Below are positions 53,430-64,000 of a DNA stretch of 64,000 nt, in pieces (the stretch's first letter is position 1; the number at the start of each line of letters is the position of its first letter). The notes below the pieces were generated by a model. The model saw only the letters and a list, made by a program, of their open reading frames with translations, made no database searches and was not told the origin of the DNA. The DNA comes from Phocoena phocoena (taxonomy: Eukaryota; Chordata; Mammalia; Artiodactyla; Phocoenidae). The stretch covers positions 111,924,313 to 111,988,312 of the forward strand of contig NC_089225.1 of the NCBI RefSeq assembly GCF_963924675.1, given 5' to 3'. The position numbers and the translations under genes were made by a program.

Positions 53430-55412
53430 AGAGACATCTGAAGGATACTTTTGACTTGGAGATCCTTCCAAAGCCAAGTTTGAGGAGTAAAGGTATCATT
53501 AACTCCTTTGCACAGACGATGTCCTTCCGGTTTAGGGAGGAAGGGGAGATGGTACAGGAGAGACAGTGCCTGCTCCCCTCCTGCAGCTCCAGGACTCCCT
53601 TACTCATCCACAGGAAGATTCACCCCCTCTCTACACCCTGGGGGTTCAGCTCAAAGAATGCCAGAATGGGGATGAAGACGTGGATTGAGGGTTTTCCTGT
53701 CCATCACCTGTAGAGGAAGAAGAAATGAGCAGAGGCTCTGAGTAGGAGCCACATTGCCCGTGTGACGTGTTGGAAGACAATGTTCTCATGCAGGGCAGCC
53801 CGTCTCCCACCAGAGTCCCCGCTCCACGTGGCAGGCATGGACTCGGACCCGAGGAGCTGGGACATGTGCTGCCACTTCATCGGTTGGCGTCTGCAAGTGA
53901 ACCATTTCTCCAAGGCACATCGCCTGCTGCAAATGAAGGCAATGTTTGATTACAACTTTCTGTCCCAAGCAGCTCCGCTCAGAGATGTTAATGGAACAAG
54001 TGTGGCCTATGTACTTCCATTCAGTGGTTCCTTTTCCCAAATACCAATACAACTATTGCTTTTCAGGATAGCTAGGAATACACATTCCTTGCTATTAGGA
54101 ATTTCTACTATTTCAATGGCAAGGGTGATGCATCGTTTAGAACAAGACTTAAAGAAATATAAACCCGTGCTCAAGCAGGAATGGTTCTCTGTAATATTTA
54201 ACTGTAACTAAGCATTGACAATCTAGACCCTCGCCAACACTGTCTGTGGCCTCAGAAACTTCTGGAAGCTGGCAGACGTTGGTGGAAAACCTCCCACATC
54301 CTCCCTTGAACTCACCAGAGAGAGCATTATGGCTCCTATGATTTTCTCAATCACCGGGATTTGGGACTCTCGGTGAAACGACCAGTTCCTCCTGCCATCT
54401 GGTCCCAAGAGGAAACCATCTCAAAGGTGAGAACTGACCTCAACATCAAGGGTCCTGGGTCTGGGCCTGGCCACCCAAGGGACCTTACAGAATCTCTCAG
54501 TCCAGTTTCTTCTTAAATGCTGTGTTGAACCTGGGTACCTCTTCCCATTTCCTTCTGCACAAGTTAGAAAGTTACAAACCCCGTTTCCCAGGCTCCGCTG
54601 TACTTAAGGCTTCCCTATGCACTGCTGTGATATATAGGAAGGTGGGGAGAGGCATGGCGATTTCTCTACTACTTTGGCTGGTCTTTTCCCTCCTGGCAAG
54701 TATAGTGCGGGGGTCCTAAGGGAGCCCCTCCCAGACCCCTTCCAAGGCTGGAACACAGCACCCTTTTTGGAGGACTGCTCTTTCCTGCTGGAAGCTGCCT
54801 CTTCTGGAGAGGCTGGGATGTGTGTGGTAGGTCTAAGGGAGACGCCAGCTTCCCAGGTGCTGAGGGTGAGTTGAAGGGAATTTGTGAAGGCAGTAGCGGC
54901 AGTCAGACCCCTCAGCCCAGCATCCGGGTGGTGGCTGGGGAGTGACCCTCCCCCGTCTTCCTTCCCTTATCCCTGGATTGCCGGCTGTGATCCGAAACTC
55001 AGGCTCTGCAGTGCAGCCCCCTGCTTCCCTCCCTCCCAGAATGGGCCAGAGGATCAAGCTGGGATGCCCTGGGAATTACTACTGGAGGCCCCGCCTCAAA
55101 CCCACTCCCCTGGCCCTTCCTGATAATTCCTGGCGAAGAATCCCTTTCTGCTCACAGTAGCAAAAGCGGTTTCTGTTTCCTGCCTGGAACCCCGACTGGA
55201 ACAGATGTATTACATCAGCTCTAAAGCTTCTTTCAGTTCCAACAGCCTGTGCTTATATATTTTATATGACAGAACAAAACGAAAATAGCACTATGCCCAA
55301 ATGAGATTGTAGATGTAATGTTGTATTTAATTAGTCTCTGGCTCAGTCATACATAGATTCTGTAACTGGTGGCCTCTCTGCCTTTGAGTCTCTTCCCTAG
55401 AAGACAGCTTTT

Positions 55413-55538
55413 AGGGACTTCGCTGGCGGTCCAGTGGTTAAGACACCATGCTTCCATTACACGGGGTGTGGGTTTGATCCCTGGTCAGGGAACTAAGATC
55501 CCGCATGCCGCATGGCGTGGCCAAAAAAAAAAAAAAAA
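55413..55538 (+). mobile_element. Short tRNA-like SINE of CHR group
   Basis: 'agggacttcgctggcggtcc', 'agtggttaagacaccatg', 'gtttgatccctggtcaggg', 'aactaagatcccgcatgccg' and an A tail. It is the short form with only the tRNA-like part. Confidence 0.85.
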
Positions 55539-56659
55539 TAGGAAACAAAAAAAAGAAGATGGCCTTTATTGTTCTTCTTGTACTTCTGTCTTGGCACTAC
55601 TGCTGATAAATTCTCTCTGCCATCTGCAGACTTCACCACACTGACACACGGAGTCAGCCCGCACGGACACAGACTCTTACAATGAATTGTCATGTCTCAG
55701 CTATACTATCGTACATGTGGAAGTCTACACTTAAATGGAATTTTAGTACATTTTTAGAAGAAATGTGAAATGATTTCTCCTCAAGTGCCATCTCTCTCTT
55801 TTAATTCAACATAGTAAGTCCATGCTGATGGAGAGGAGAACGTACATAACACAACTCGCATGACCCTGAAATTGTAACTGGTATCTCCATTGAGAAGGAT
55901 CCCCGGGGAGCTCATGAGAATCTTAAGAAATTTCCCTGGCAGATGCCTTGGGAGGAAGGGGTTGAATGATTCACACCCAGCTCACAGGAGTGAGCTTCTC
56001 TAAGTGCATGTGAGCTGAGCCCTTTCCCACTTTACATCTTTAATAACCCCCCTCAGATCAGTTCCCTACTGCCACCCCTAGCCCCCATTGTCTTAACAAC
56101 CAGCATCCCATAATAGACACTGGTAGCCCTAACAGAGTTGACGGGAGCCGGAAGCCTGCCATTGTGACTTTGGTCTCCAGTTCAGAGATATGTGATCCGG
56201 GGGCCTGGCCCTCTGAGCTCACGGTCCCTTGACAAGTCGGGAGGTGCCTCGATGGCTTCCACACTGGAAAGGCCTGTTCTGGGTCACAGCCAGCATCCCT
56301 GAGTCCTCAGCCCCCAGGATGCTGCTTGGGACCAAAAAGCTCTTCCCAACAGGCAACCATAGCTTTGGCAAATAACAAGTAGACGCGGTGGCTACAGCAT
56401 TGTGGGAAAAGAAGCATCCCAATTCTGCATAATTATGTCCCGATCTTAAAAAATCGTAAGAATCCTAAACTAAAAGGAAAAGCACGTTGTCACCAACCGC
56501 ACATTAATTTTCACAGAGGCATTACTATTTCAAGAGAAGAAGGATTGTGAGTCCAACCAATGGGGAGGATTTGAGGTTTCCACTGACCCTGCAGCCGGAG
56601 GGCAGCTGGGATTCCTCATTCCATCCCCATGCTGGTTTTCAGCCTCCATAAGCAGCACC

Positions 56660-56840
56660 GTGGGAAGTGGGCCACCCGGCTAGGAACGAGGCCCTAGTCC
56701 TTCTCTGCCACTAATGAACTGCAGGTCTTGGGCAGGGCGGCTCAGCTTCCTCATCTGTAGACCAAGGGCAGCTGTGCGCCAAGGTGTCCAGGACGATCCA
56801 GCATCGGCCCCGGGGGAGTTGGGGCTGCATCAGCACATTT
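56660..56840 (-). repeat. MIR-like fragment
   Basis: 'ggtcttgggcagggcggctc' and 'agcttcctcatctgtagacc' match the antisense MIR core. Confidence 0.6.
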
Positions 56841-57125
56841 GCCTCGGCCTGATTTCCAGCCTCTATTTCCTCCCTGGCCCCCGGGCTGCAAACTCGGACT
56901 CTCCACCTCCAGATTGAGCCCCACCCAACCCCAGGCTCAGGGGCAAGGACGGAAATCATGGTGGGCTCACTGCCCTTCGCCCTGCTCCCCGTGTACTTGG
57001 TACGTGTGCATTGACGCGATCCTCCCACCACTCTGGCCTACTGTTCAAATAATGCTGTTGCAGCAATTTTTGAGTCTAAAGCTAAATGACACCTCACCTC
57101 CAATTACTAAAATATAGCAGGCTAC

Positions 57126-57621
57126 CTAAAGAAGATGTGGTACATATATACTTACTCAGCCATAAAAAAGAACAAAATAATGCCATTTGCAGCAATATGG
57201 ATGGACCTAGAGATTGTCATACTGAGTGAAGTAAGTCAGACACAGAAAGACAAATATCATATGATATTGCTTATATGTGGAAATCTAAAAATGGTACAAA
57301 GGAACTTACCTACAAAACAGAAGTAGAGTCACAGACGTAGAAAACAAACTTATGGTTACCAGGTAATAAGGGGGAGGGGGGTGGGGGGGAAATAAACTGG
57401 GAGATTGGGACTGACATACACACACTACTATATATAAAATAGATAACTAATAAGGACCTACTGTATAGCACAGGGAACTCAATACTCTGTAATGGCCTAT
57501 ATGGAAAAAGAATCTAAAAAAGAGTGGATATATGTATAACTGATTCACTTTGCTGTACACTTGAAACTAACACAACATTGTAAATCAACTATACTCCAAT
57601 AAAAATTTTTTAAAAATAAAG
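57126..57621 (+). mobile_element. L1 3' end, subfamily A
   Basis: 'aaagaagatgtggtacatat', 'gatggacctagagattgtca', 'taaggacctactgtatagca', 'tgctgtacacttgaaactaa', 'ccaataaaaa'. TATAGCAGGCTAC at 57113-57125 and 57622-57634 is its 13-bp target-site duplication. Confidence 0.93.
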
Positions 57622-58269
57622 TATAGCAGGCTACAAAGGAAAATATCTGCGGGTCGTGGAGGGACATCTGTTATGTCATTTGTCTAGACCGGCACTTCCC
57701 TTATTGTGGGAAAGGCCCTTTCCCTGCTTTCATCATGTGCTTCAACAGGGAGCCGCCCTCTTCCTGCAGAACCTGCCAGCACCACCTCCACTGGTTGATG
57801 CAGGGATGGGCATGTGACACAAGCGGTCCAAACAGCCCTTCCCTGGGGTTTCCAGCTCGCTCCTACAGCCAGCCCATCTCAGGATCCCAGGAGCTGCCAC
57901 ATTTCCTGCCATGGGGAGGAAGGCGGCCAGAGGGAAGGAAGCAGAGAGGAGAGAAGGAGAATGAGTGCCATCAGCTTCCTGGCTCCAGATGCCCCAAGAC
58001 TGAGCCTACCCCCTTGTTTGGTCTCATCCTACCCATCCCAACTCTCCCTTTGATTATGTGAGCCAAAACGTATTCATTTTTACCCTAACTCGAGTTAGGA
58101 TCTCAAGACTTGCTACCAAAAGAGTCTTGCCTGAGGCACTAATAAAAATTGTTCACAGGGCAACCTTCTAATTTAAGTCCTAGGCTAGCAGATCAGTCAG
58201 TCCGTTGCAATAATGACCATGGCAATTCTATGATTACGTCTGCTGCAATAAAAATGTACCTCATCTTTA

Positions 58270-58440
58270 TTTTCCTTGATTTTTCTTTTTCTTTAATTAA
58301 AGTATAACCGATGTAATTACAATGTTCTGTTAGTTTCAGGTTTACAGCAAAGTGATTCAGATATATATCTGAATATATAAATATTCTTTTTCAGATTCTT
58401 TTCCATTAATTCTTTAATTTTTCTTAAAGCCATTTTTCTA
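58270..58440 (-). mobile_element. L1 3' end remnant, antisense
   Basis: On the minus strand it reads 'tgaatcactttgctgtaaac' and 'ctgaaactaacagaacattg', then an A/T-rich tail; the + strand shows the T-rich start at 58270. Confidence 0.8.
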
Positions 58441-59094
58441 ATCAAACAGACAGAAAGTGTTGCCACTGCGTGTCACATGGACTCAAAAGCCTGCCATGGA
58501 AACTAGAGATTCAGTGGATTCTCCAAAGCCTCCACCCAGCAAGACATGGGGGAGGGCTTTGCATCCTAAAGAGAGTTTTCAAATTTAAGTGCACGGGAAA
58601 CACCTCGTAACAATGCACATTCTTGCAAAGAATTGCCTAACAAGAGGAATGTTATATTTACCTTGAATAAGTAACTTTGGGGGAACATGTTAACCCGCTC
58701 CGTTTGGGGGAATAAGAAGATGCACTGAGTAGATGTAATCTGCCAGCAGTGAGCTGGGTCTAGGAAAATCTGTGTAAAATTGCCCAGTTAAAATTATAGC
58801 ATTCTTCCTAGAACTTTGCAAGCTGTAAACCATGCTCAGCTGATTCATTTTAAGGATGGCAAACCCAAATGTGAGAGTGGCCAAGGAAGTTTTTGCAGTT
58901 GATTGGAATTCAAAAATTCTAGCAAGGAGATGTTTGGTCTTATAATTATCAGACGACACCAATTTTGACCCATTTCTCCAGCTTTGAGATATAAACTCCC
59001 ACTCATTAAGAATGGGTGCACTGGTTCTTTCTTTAACAATCCTAGCCTTAGTCATAAAGTCAAATGTCTCCTCACTTTAGCTTCAGGTTATCTC

Positions 59095-59240
59095 CATTCC
59101 TTCATTTATTCAGCAGACATGTGCTGAGAGGCCTTTGTGTAGAAAAGCGCTTTGTTGGGAGGCAGAGGTGAGCTGGGATGCGTCCGACAGGAAGGCTTCC
59201 CTCCGGGATCTTATGGTGCAGGTGAGACCTAAAGGGAGCC
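59095..59240. repeat. L2-like fragment
   Basis: 'ttcatttattcagcagacat', 'gtgctgagaggcctttgtgt' and 'aggaaggcttccctccggg' resemble L2 3' sequence. Confidence 0.5.
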
Positions 59241-59599
59241 CAGAGAAAATGCTTGGGGAGGCCAGGAGAGGGCGCCCTCGTCTCCGTCTGGGGAGGTTCA
59301 GGGATTCCTAGAAGATGTGACCTCTGGCTGCGGGACTTGAGAACGGGACATTGGTATGCGGAGGCAGGTCCTTCAGGAACAGGAGGTCCCAGTTACTTTT
59401 CAAGAGTGAGTTGAGGCTACTTGGGAGTCTGAGTGAGGAGGACACAGCCCCAGATCCCTGCCACATGAGACTCACGCCTTCCTCACCCCAAGAGGAACCG
59501 GAAGTTTAATTCCAAGAGCAACGAACTCCAGGTCCAGGGACACCTGGCACAGAATAGGGCAAGGGCGAGACCCTGAACTAGCATGAGGGGATGTGGTAA

Positions 59600-59975
59600 G
59601 TAAAGTTAAAACAATAGAGATTTATTCCCTCTCAGTTCTAGAGGCTGGAAGTGCAAAATCCAGTTGTCAGCAGGGCCACGGTCCCTCCAAAGCCCCTAGG
59701 AGAGGATCCCCCCTTTGTTCCTCCAGCTGCTGATGCCCAGGCATTTCTCTATCCAATCTCTGTCTCTGCCATCACACGGCTTCTCCCTGTGTGCTTCTGT
59801 CTTCTTATAAGGACGCTAGTCATATTGGATGAGTCCCCCTTCTCCACTGTGATCTCACCTTAACTAATGACATCTGCAACAACCCTGTTTCCAAATAAGG
59901 TCACATTGGGAAGCAGTGGGGGTTAGGACTTGGACATCCCTTTTTTGGGAAACACAGTTCAACCCATTACACCCT
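59600..59975 (-). mobile_element. MaLR-like LTR relic, antisense
   Basis: On the minus strand it reads 'aagtcctaacccccactgct', 'atgactagcgtccttataag', 'cttccagcctctagaactga' and 'gggaataaatctctattg'. It is the same LTR class as 8540-8904, in the other direction. Confidence 0.72.
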
Positions 59976-60299
59976 CCCAACAGAAAACCAGAAAGTTCCT
60001 CCATAACGAAATTCACTGGACCAAGAAAAAAATCTGAGAAGATAGACAGGTCTTCACACCACTGTGGAACCCATTATTCAACAAGCCCCTTACCTGAACA
60101 CAGATAACTTAATTAAACTTATAGGAAACAAAGACAATGCAGGGAGCAAAGTTTTCTACAGAGTAATGGTGAGCATTCATAGAAATCCAAGGAAAGAGAT
60201 TGCATCCATGAAACAAGAAAAGGATGCTGCCTTTTAAATGAGAATATTTAATATTTACTGGCTAAGAAAGCGTTTAGTAGTTTAAAATACCTTAGCAAA

Positions 60300-60600
60300 A
60301 GTCACTTATATGTGGATTCTAAAAAAGTTGACTCACAGAAGCAGAGAGTAGAATGGTGATTTCCAGAGACTGGGTGTTGGGAGAAATGGGGAGATGTTGG
60401 AGAGATATTGGTACAAATTCATTTATAAGTCGAATAAGTTCTGAGGATCAGAACAGCATGGTGATAATAGTTAATAAAACCGTATTGGACACTTGAAATT
60501 TGTTGAGAGAACAGATCTTAAGTGTTCTCAGTACATACACAAAAAAATGGTAACTGTGTGAGGTGATGGATGTGTTAATTAGCTTGATTGTGGTAATATG
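60300..60600 (+). mobile_element. Old L1 3' UTR remnant
   Basis: 'tatatgtggattctaaaaaa', 'tagaatggtgatttccagag', 'ggtgatggatgtgttaatta' follow an old L1 3' end; no target duplication visible. Confidence 0.7.
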
Positions 60601-61091
60601 CAAAATAATATCATAGCAAAACTAAAAAATTTGATAGAAGTTTTTGGACAATTAACAAGAGGGAATCCCTCAGCCAGTATGACAAAAATCAAAGAGAGAG
60701 AAAATAAAACAGGAAAGACAAGAAAATTACAGGCCCATCCAGGAGGCCCAAAATCTAAGAAATAGAAGTACAGAATGAAAGAACAGAAAACAACAGGGAG
60801 GAAATTATCAAATAAATAATATGAAAAAAATCCCAGAATTGGAGGGTCTGAGTTTCTGGACAATGAATGAAACAATGAATGAAGAAAGATCCTTGCCAAG
60901 GCACATTCTTGCCACATTTCACAAAACACTGACAATCAAGAGAAGATCCTGAAAACTTATAGAAAGTCAAAAAGGCAAAAAGATTGGGGGTTTACACAAA
61001 GGATTAGGAATCAGAAGACCTATCAGACATTCTCAAAACTAATACCAGAAACAAGGAGACAATGGAGAAATGCCTTCAAAGGTCTGGAAAA

Positions 61092-61453
61092 GGACTTCCC
61101 TGGTGGCGCAGTGGTTAAGACTCCACCTGCCAATTCAGGGAACACGGGTTCGAGCCCTGGTCTGGGAAGATCCCACATGCCACAGAGCAACTAAGCCCGT
61201 GCGCCACAACTACTGAGCCTGAGCTCTAGAGCCCATGAGCCACAACTACTGAGCCCACATGCCACAGCTACTGAAGCCCGTGCACCTAGAGCCCATGCTC
61301 CACAACAAGAGAAGCCACCGCGATGAGAAGCCCGTGCACCACAACAAAGAGTAGCCCCTGCTCGCCGCAACTAGAGAAAGCCCATGCGCAGCAACAAAGA
61401 CCCAACTCAGCCATAATTAATTAATTAATTTAAATGTTAAAAATTTTTTAAAA
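61092..61453 (+). mobile_element. CHR-1-type SINE, full-length
   Basis: 'ggacttccctggtggcgcag', 'cacgggttcgagccctggtc', repeated 'caactactgagcc', 'gcagcaacaaagacccaact', then an (ATTA)n tail. GTCTGGAAAA at 61082-61091 and 61454-61463 is the target-site duplication. Confidence 0.94.
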
Positions 61454-63289
61454 GTCTGGAAAAAAATAAATATTTCCACCCTAAAATGCCACACCCAACT
61501 AATCAAAGGTAAGAGCAAAGACACCATTATGCAAGATTTCAGAAAATTATTTTCCAGTACCTTTTCTCAGGAGTCTACTAAAGGATGTGCTCCACCAAAA
61601 TGAGAAAGAAAACCAGGAAGAGGGAAACAAGGGCTCTGGGAGACAGGGATCTAACAGAAAGGGCAGGAAAGGGGCATTTCCAGGTAGTTGGTGTAAAACA
61701 AGAGCTTGTACAACCAGCTTGGAAGTTAGCGGGCCAGGACCAGAACAAAAGGTGGGGTCCAAAAGGGAGGCCCCCAGGAACTTAGGAAACAGATAGATTC
61801 ATGTTGTGTTGGGTGATTATTGAAAGGAGTTCGAGGAAGAAATACGCATAGGTACAGAGACTAGCACAACCAAGAAGAGGTCACTAGTAACTCTCCTAAA
61901 AATGTAAACACAGAAGAACTGTTTAAGCAAAACACATGATACAATTATCAATAGGGAGGGGGAATGGTGGACATAAGAAAGCTGAGCACTCATTTCCACG
62001 GAAGGAAGTCAGAAGATACCTGTGAATGAAAAAGCTGAGAAGAACAGTACAAGTATTACATGTAGATGGAGACAAGTATCAGAAGAAAGGAAAAAAGAGT
62101 TAAAATGGTTTCAGGAAGAGGGTAGGACAAAGGGTTGCTGGGTTTAGTTTGTTACAAAAAAATTTTTTCTCCCCTTTTTAAGAAAGAGAGACAAACAAAA
62201 TCAGGAAGAAAATCAAGTAACTTAGCTCTAGGTTTAGTACTTGGTTTCCAAACTTTCTGAAGATGATTAAAGGGTAGGAAATTCTGAGCAGGATCCCTAA
62301 CACCAGCATCAAGTTAATATGTCCCAAAGTACTACTTTTTGATTTGGAGGAATGGATTTTTTGGCTTAAAGTTCAAAACTTCGGGACATAAATTTATATA
62401 CACATTTCCATCATTTAAAAAAAGAAGTGTTGACACACTTTCTTAAAATCCAAAACTCAACACCCTTCATAAACAGCCTTAGTAGGTAATTATGAGTAAT
62501 AACCTGAACATAACCAAAGGATGTTTCACTGTTTCTGAGGTCTCAGCTTCAAGGATTTGTCCTACAGGAGGCTGAAGCAAGAACCTTCATCTAAAAGGCT
62601 TTTCTCTCATCTATTCTTCTACAGCTGAGTCTCTGTCATGATTAAAACATTGTGTTTTGTGAAACAGAGTCCAACCTCATCACAAACCAATAGCAAACCG
62701 CCTCCCTGGTGATCTGAAGCAAATGTTTATGGCGTAGCGTGGGGTACTGCATATGGAGCATGGTTGCATGCCAAAGAGAGCAGGGCTGTTTACAACTCAT
62801 GTCTGATATTTACATGGACTGAGACGTTTTAGCTGTGCCATGCCATTTTGTCTTCAAAAAGTGCCTTTAATGTCTTCTAAGACAAAAGGCTTATTCAGGG
62901 AAGGGTTCCAAACCCTTCTAAACATTGCTATAAATATCTGATTTTCATTAATTCTAAGTGAACTGCCATTTCTGTGTTCCAAGGAATTTTCCTTGCTTAG
63001 AAAAGAAGGTCAAAAGGTAATCTTGAGAGCTGCTCCCCAAATGTACCTTGTTTTATCATTGAAGTTCACTGCAGCTTCTGTGTTTCAAAATATTTGAAAC
63101 AACACACAGAAAACAGCTACTAGTGATTCTCTCTGCTACTTCTGTGTTGTGTCATTATTTAACTCAACAAACGCTTAGTAAGCAGTAGGTACTGCATTAA
63201 ATGTAAAGGTTCCATCTAATGAACAGTCCACTCTGCCATTTAAAGTCTATCTGAAATTCCCAGTATTCTCTGTTTTTTCCCTTGTTTAC

Positions 63290-63730
63290 AAGAAAGGAAA
63301 ACATGCTGGGTGTGGTAGAGTATATAATTGTCCCCCTAATATTCATCGTCTTCCCCAGTAGAAGAGTATGCGTTCCCTCCAGCGGTCATTGATTTACAGC
63401 ATCTACCTTCCTGCAGATTATAACCCTCATCCCATTGTCAAGCTAGACCACATGACTAGCTTGGGCCAGTGGAGTGTGTGAGGACATGATAGAGAAGAAA
63501 TGCCTCACAGATTTCTGCAGCCCTCTAACTCTTTTTTCATCAGCTACAAAACCAGTGTGTCCAAGACTGGAGCTGCTTCTCCAAGCTAGAGGACGCATGG
63601 AATAGAGCTGCTACAGCCAACCCATAGCCACTTTTATGCAACATGACAAAAAGAATAAACATTCAACGTTGAAAGCCCTATGATTTAGGGATTGTTTGTT
63701 ATCACAGCAGAACTGACTACTAGACTAGGA
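63290..63730. repeat. Possible old LTR-like repeat
   Basis: 'gtggtagagtatataattgt', 'accacatgactagcttggg' and a late 'aagaataaacattc' suggest an old LTR-type repeat, but I cannot assign a family. Confidence 0.3.
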
Positions 63731-64000
63731 TAGTAGTATGACTGCAAAAGGTATGTACTCCAAAGATGGTGGAAGATAGTCTGTGCTTTCTCTTTTCCTA
63801 AAATACGTCCAATTTTGTGTCCCTGTCATCAGCATATGCTTAGCTCTCCGGGTCGCTGTTGGGGGCCCAGTCTCTGAACAGTGGGGCTCGAGGTCAGGAA
63901 GCCTCATCTGCTATAGGGTCTGAGAGATCTGTGGGGATGTCTGCACCCTCAGGTGATAATGACCGGCATTGAACAGACCCAACGCCAAGGGCATCACATG

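Larger units (their letters stand above)
52459..64000. other. Upstream flank of COL6A3, no gene recognised
   Basis: About 11.5 kb of flank. Besides the repeats listed separately it has a T23-like run (52745-52767) and chance open frames of up to about 150 codons without recognisable domains. 53.4-55.4, 55.5-57.1, 57.6-59.0 and 61.5-63.3 kb show no exon that I can support. Confidence 0.7.

Noticed and set aside
53762..54211. 149-codon open frame on the + strand
   Set aside because: No recognisable protein and no supporting splice or polyadenylation context; consistent with chance.

Overview
The window is nuclear DNA from a mammal, almost certainly a cetacean. Split genes with GT-AG introns, L1 and L2 LINEs, MIR and MaLR-type LTRs point to a mammal. 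Several copies of the tRNA-derived CHR-type SINEs (the 'cttccctggtggcgcagtgg' head and the 'gcggtacg...cctctcactg' antisense form) together with the L1 3' ends typical of whale and dolphin genomes point to Cetacea. There is no bacterial, phage or CRISPR content.

One protein-coding gene is present: the 5' half of COL6A3, the alpha-3 chain of collagen VI, on the minus strand. It runs from a possible non-coding first exon near 52.0-52.3 kb, through the signal-peptide exon at 36.0 kb, to triple-helix exon 23 at 0.55 kb, and it continues beyond position 1. Twenty-two coding exons (2 to 23) were resolved. They join without a frameshift or stop codon into 6,588 nt, or 2,196 codons. In 5' to 3' order they encode a signal peptide, von Willebrand factor A (VWA) domains N10 to N1, a cysteine-rich linker and the first part of the Gly-X-Y triple helix. 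Exons 3 to 11 each encode one whole VWA domain (N10 to N2), have lengths divisible by three and have phase-1 borders. N1 is split over three exons. The triple-helix exons are short (27 to 72 nt) and start with a Gly codon in phase 0. The helix carries the cysteine at helix position 50 that is known for tetramer assembly, and one imperfection in the Gly-X-Y register.

Region by region: 0.5-5.4 kb triple-helix and linker exons with short introns; 7.0-9.6 kb domain N1; 10.3-34.5 kb domains N2 to N10 with introns of 0.6-5.4 kb; 36.0 kb signal peptide; 36.1-52.0 kb a long repeat-laden intron 1 (if exon 1 is right) holding a nested L1-in-L1, a 5'-inverted L1 containing a SINE, a pair of direct repeats and a minisatellite; 52.4-64 kb upstream flank with L1, SINE, MIR, L2 and LTR relics and no recognisable gene.

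I did not find a new molecular system. The points most worth a second look are splice-site and metal-site variation among the VWA exons, the candidate first exon, a pair of direct repeats about 1.67 kb apart around an unidentified ORF, and several repeat insertions with clear target-site duplications that could be cladistic markers.
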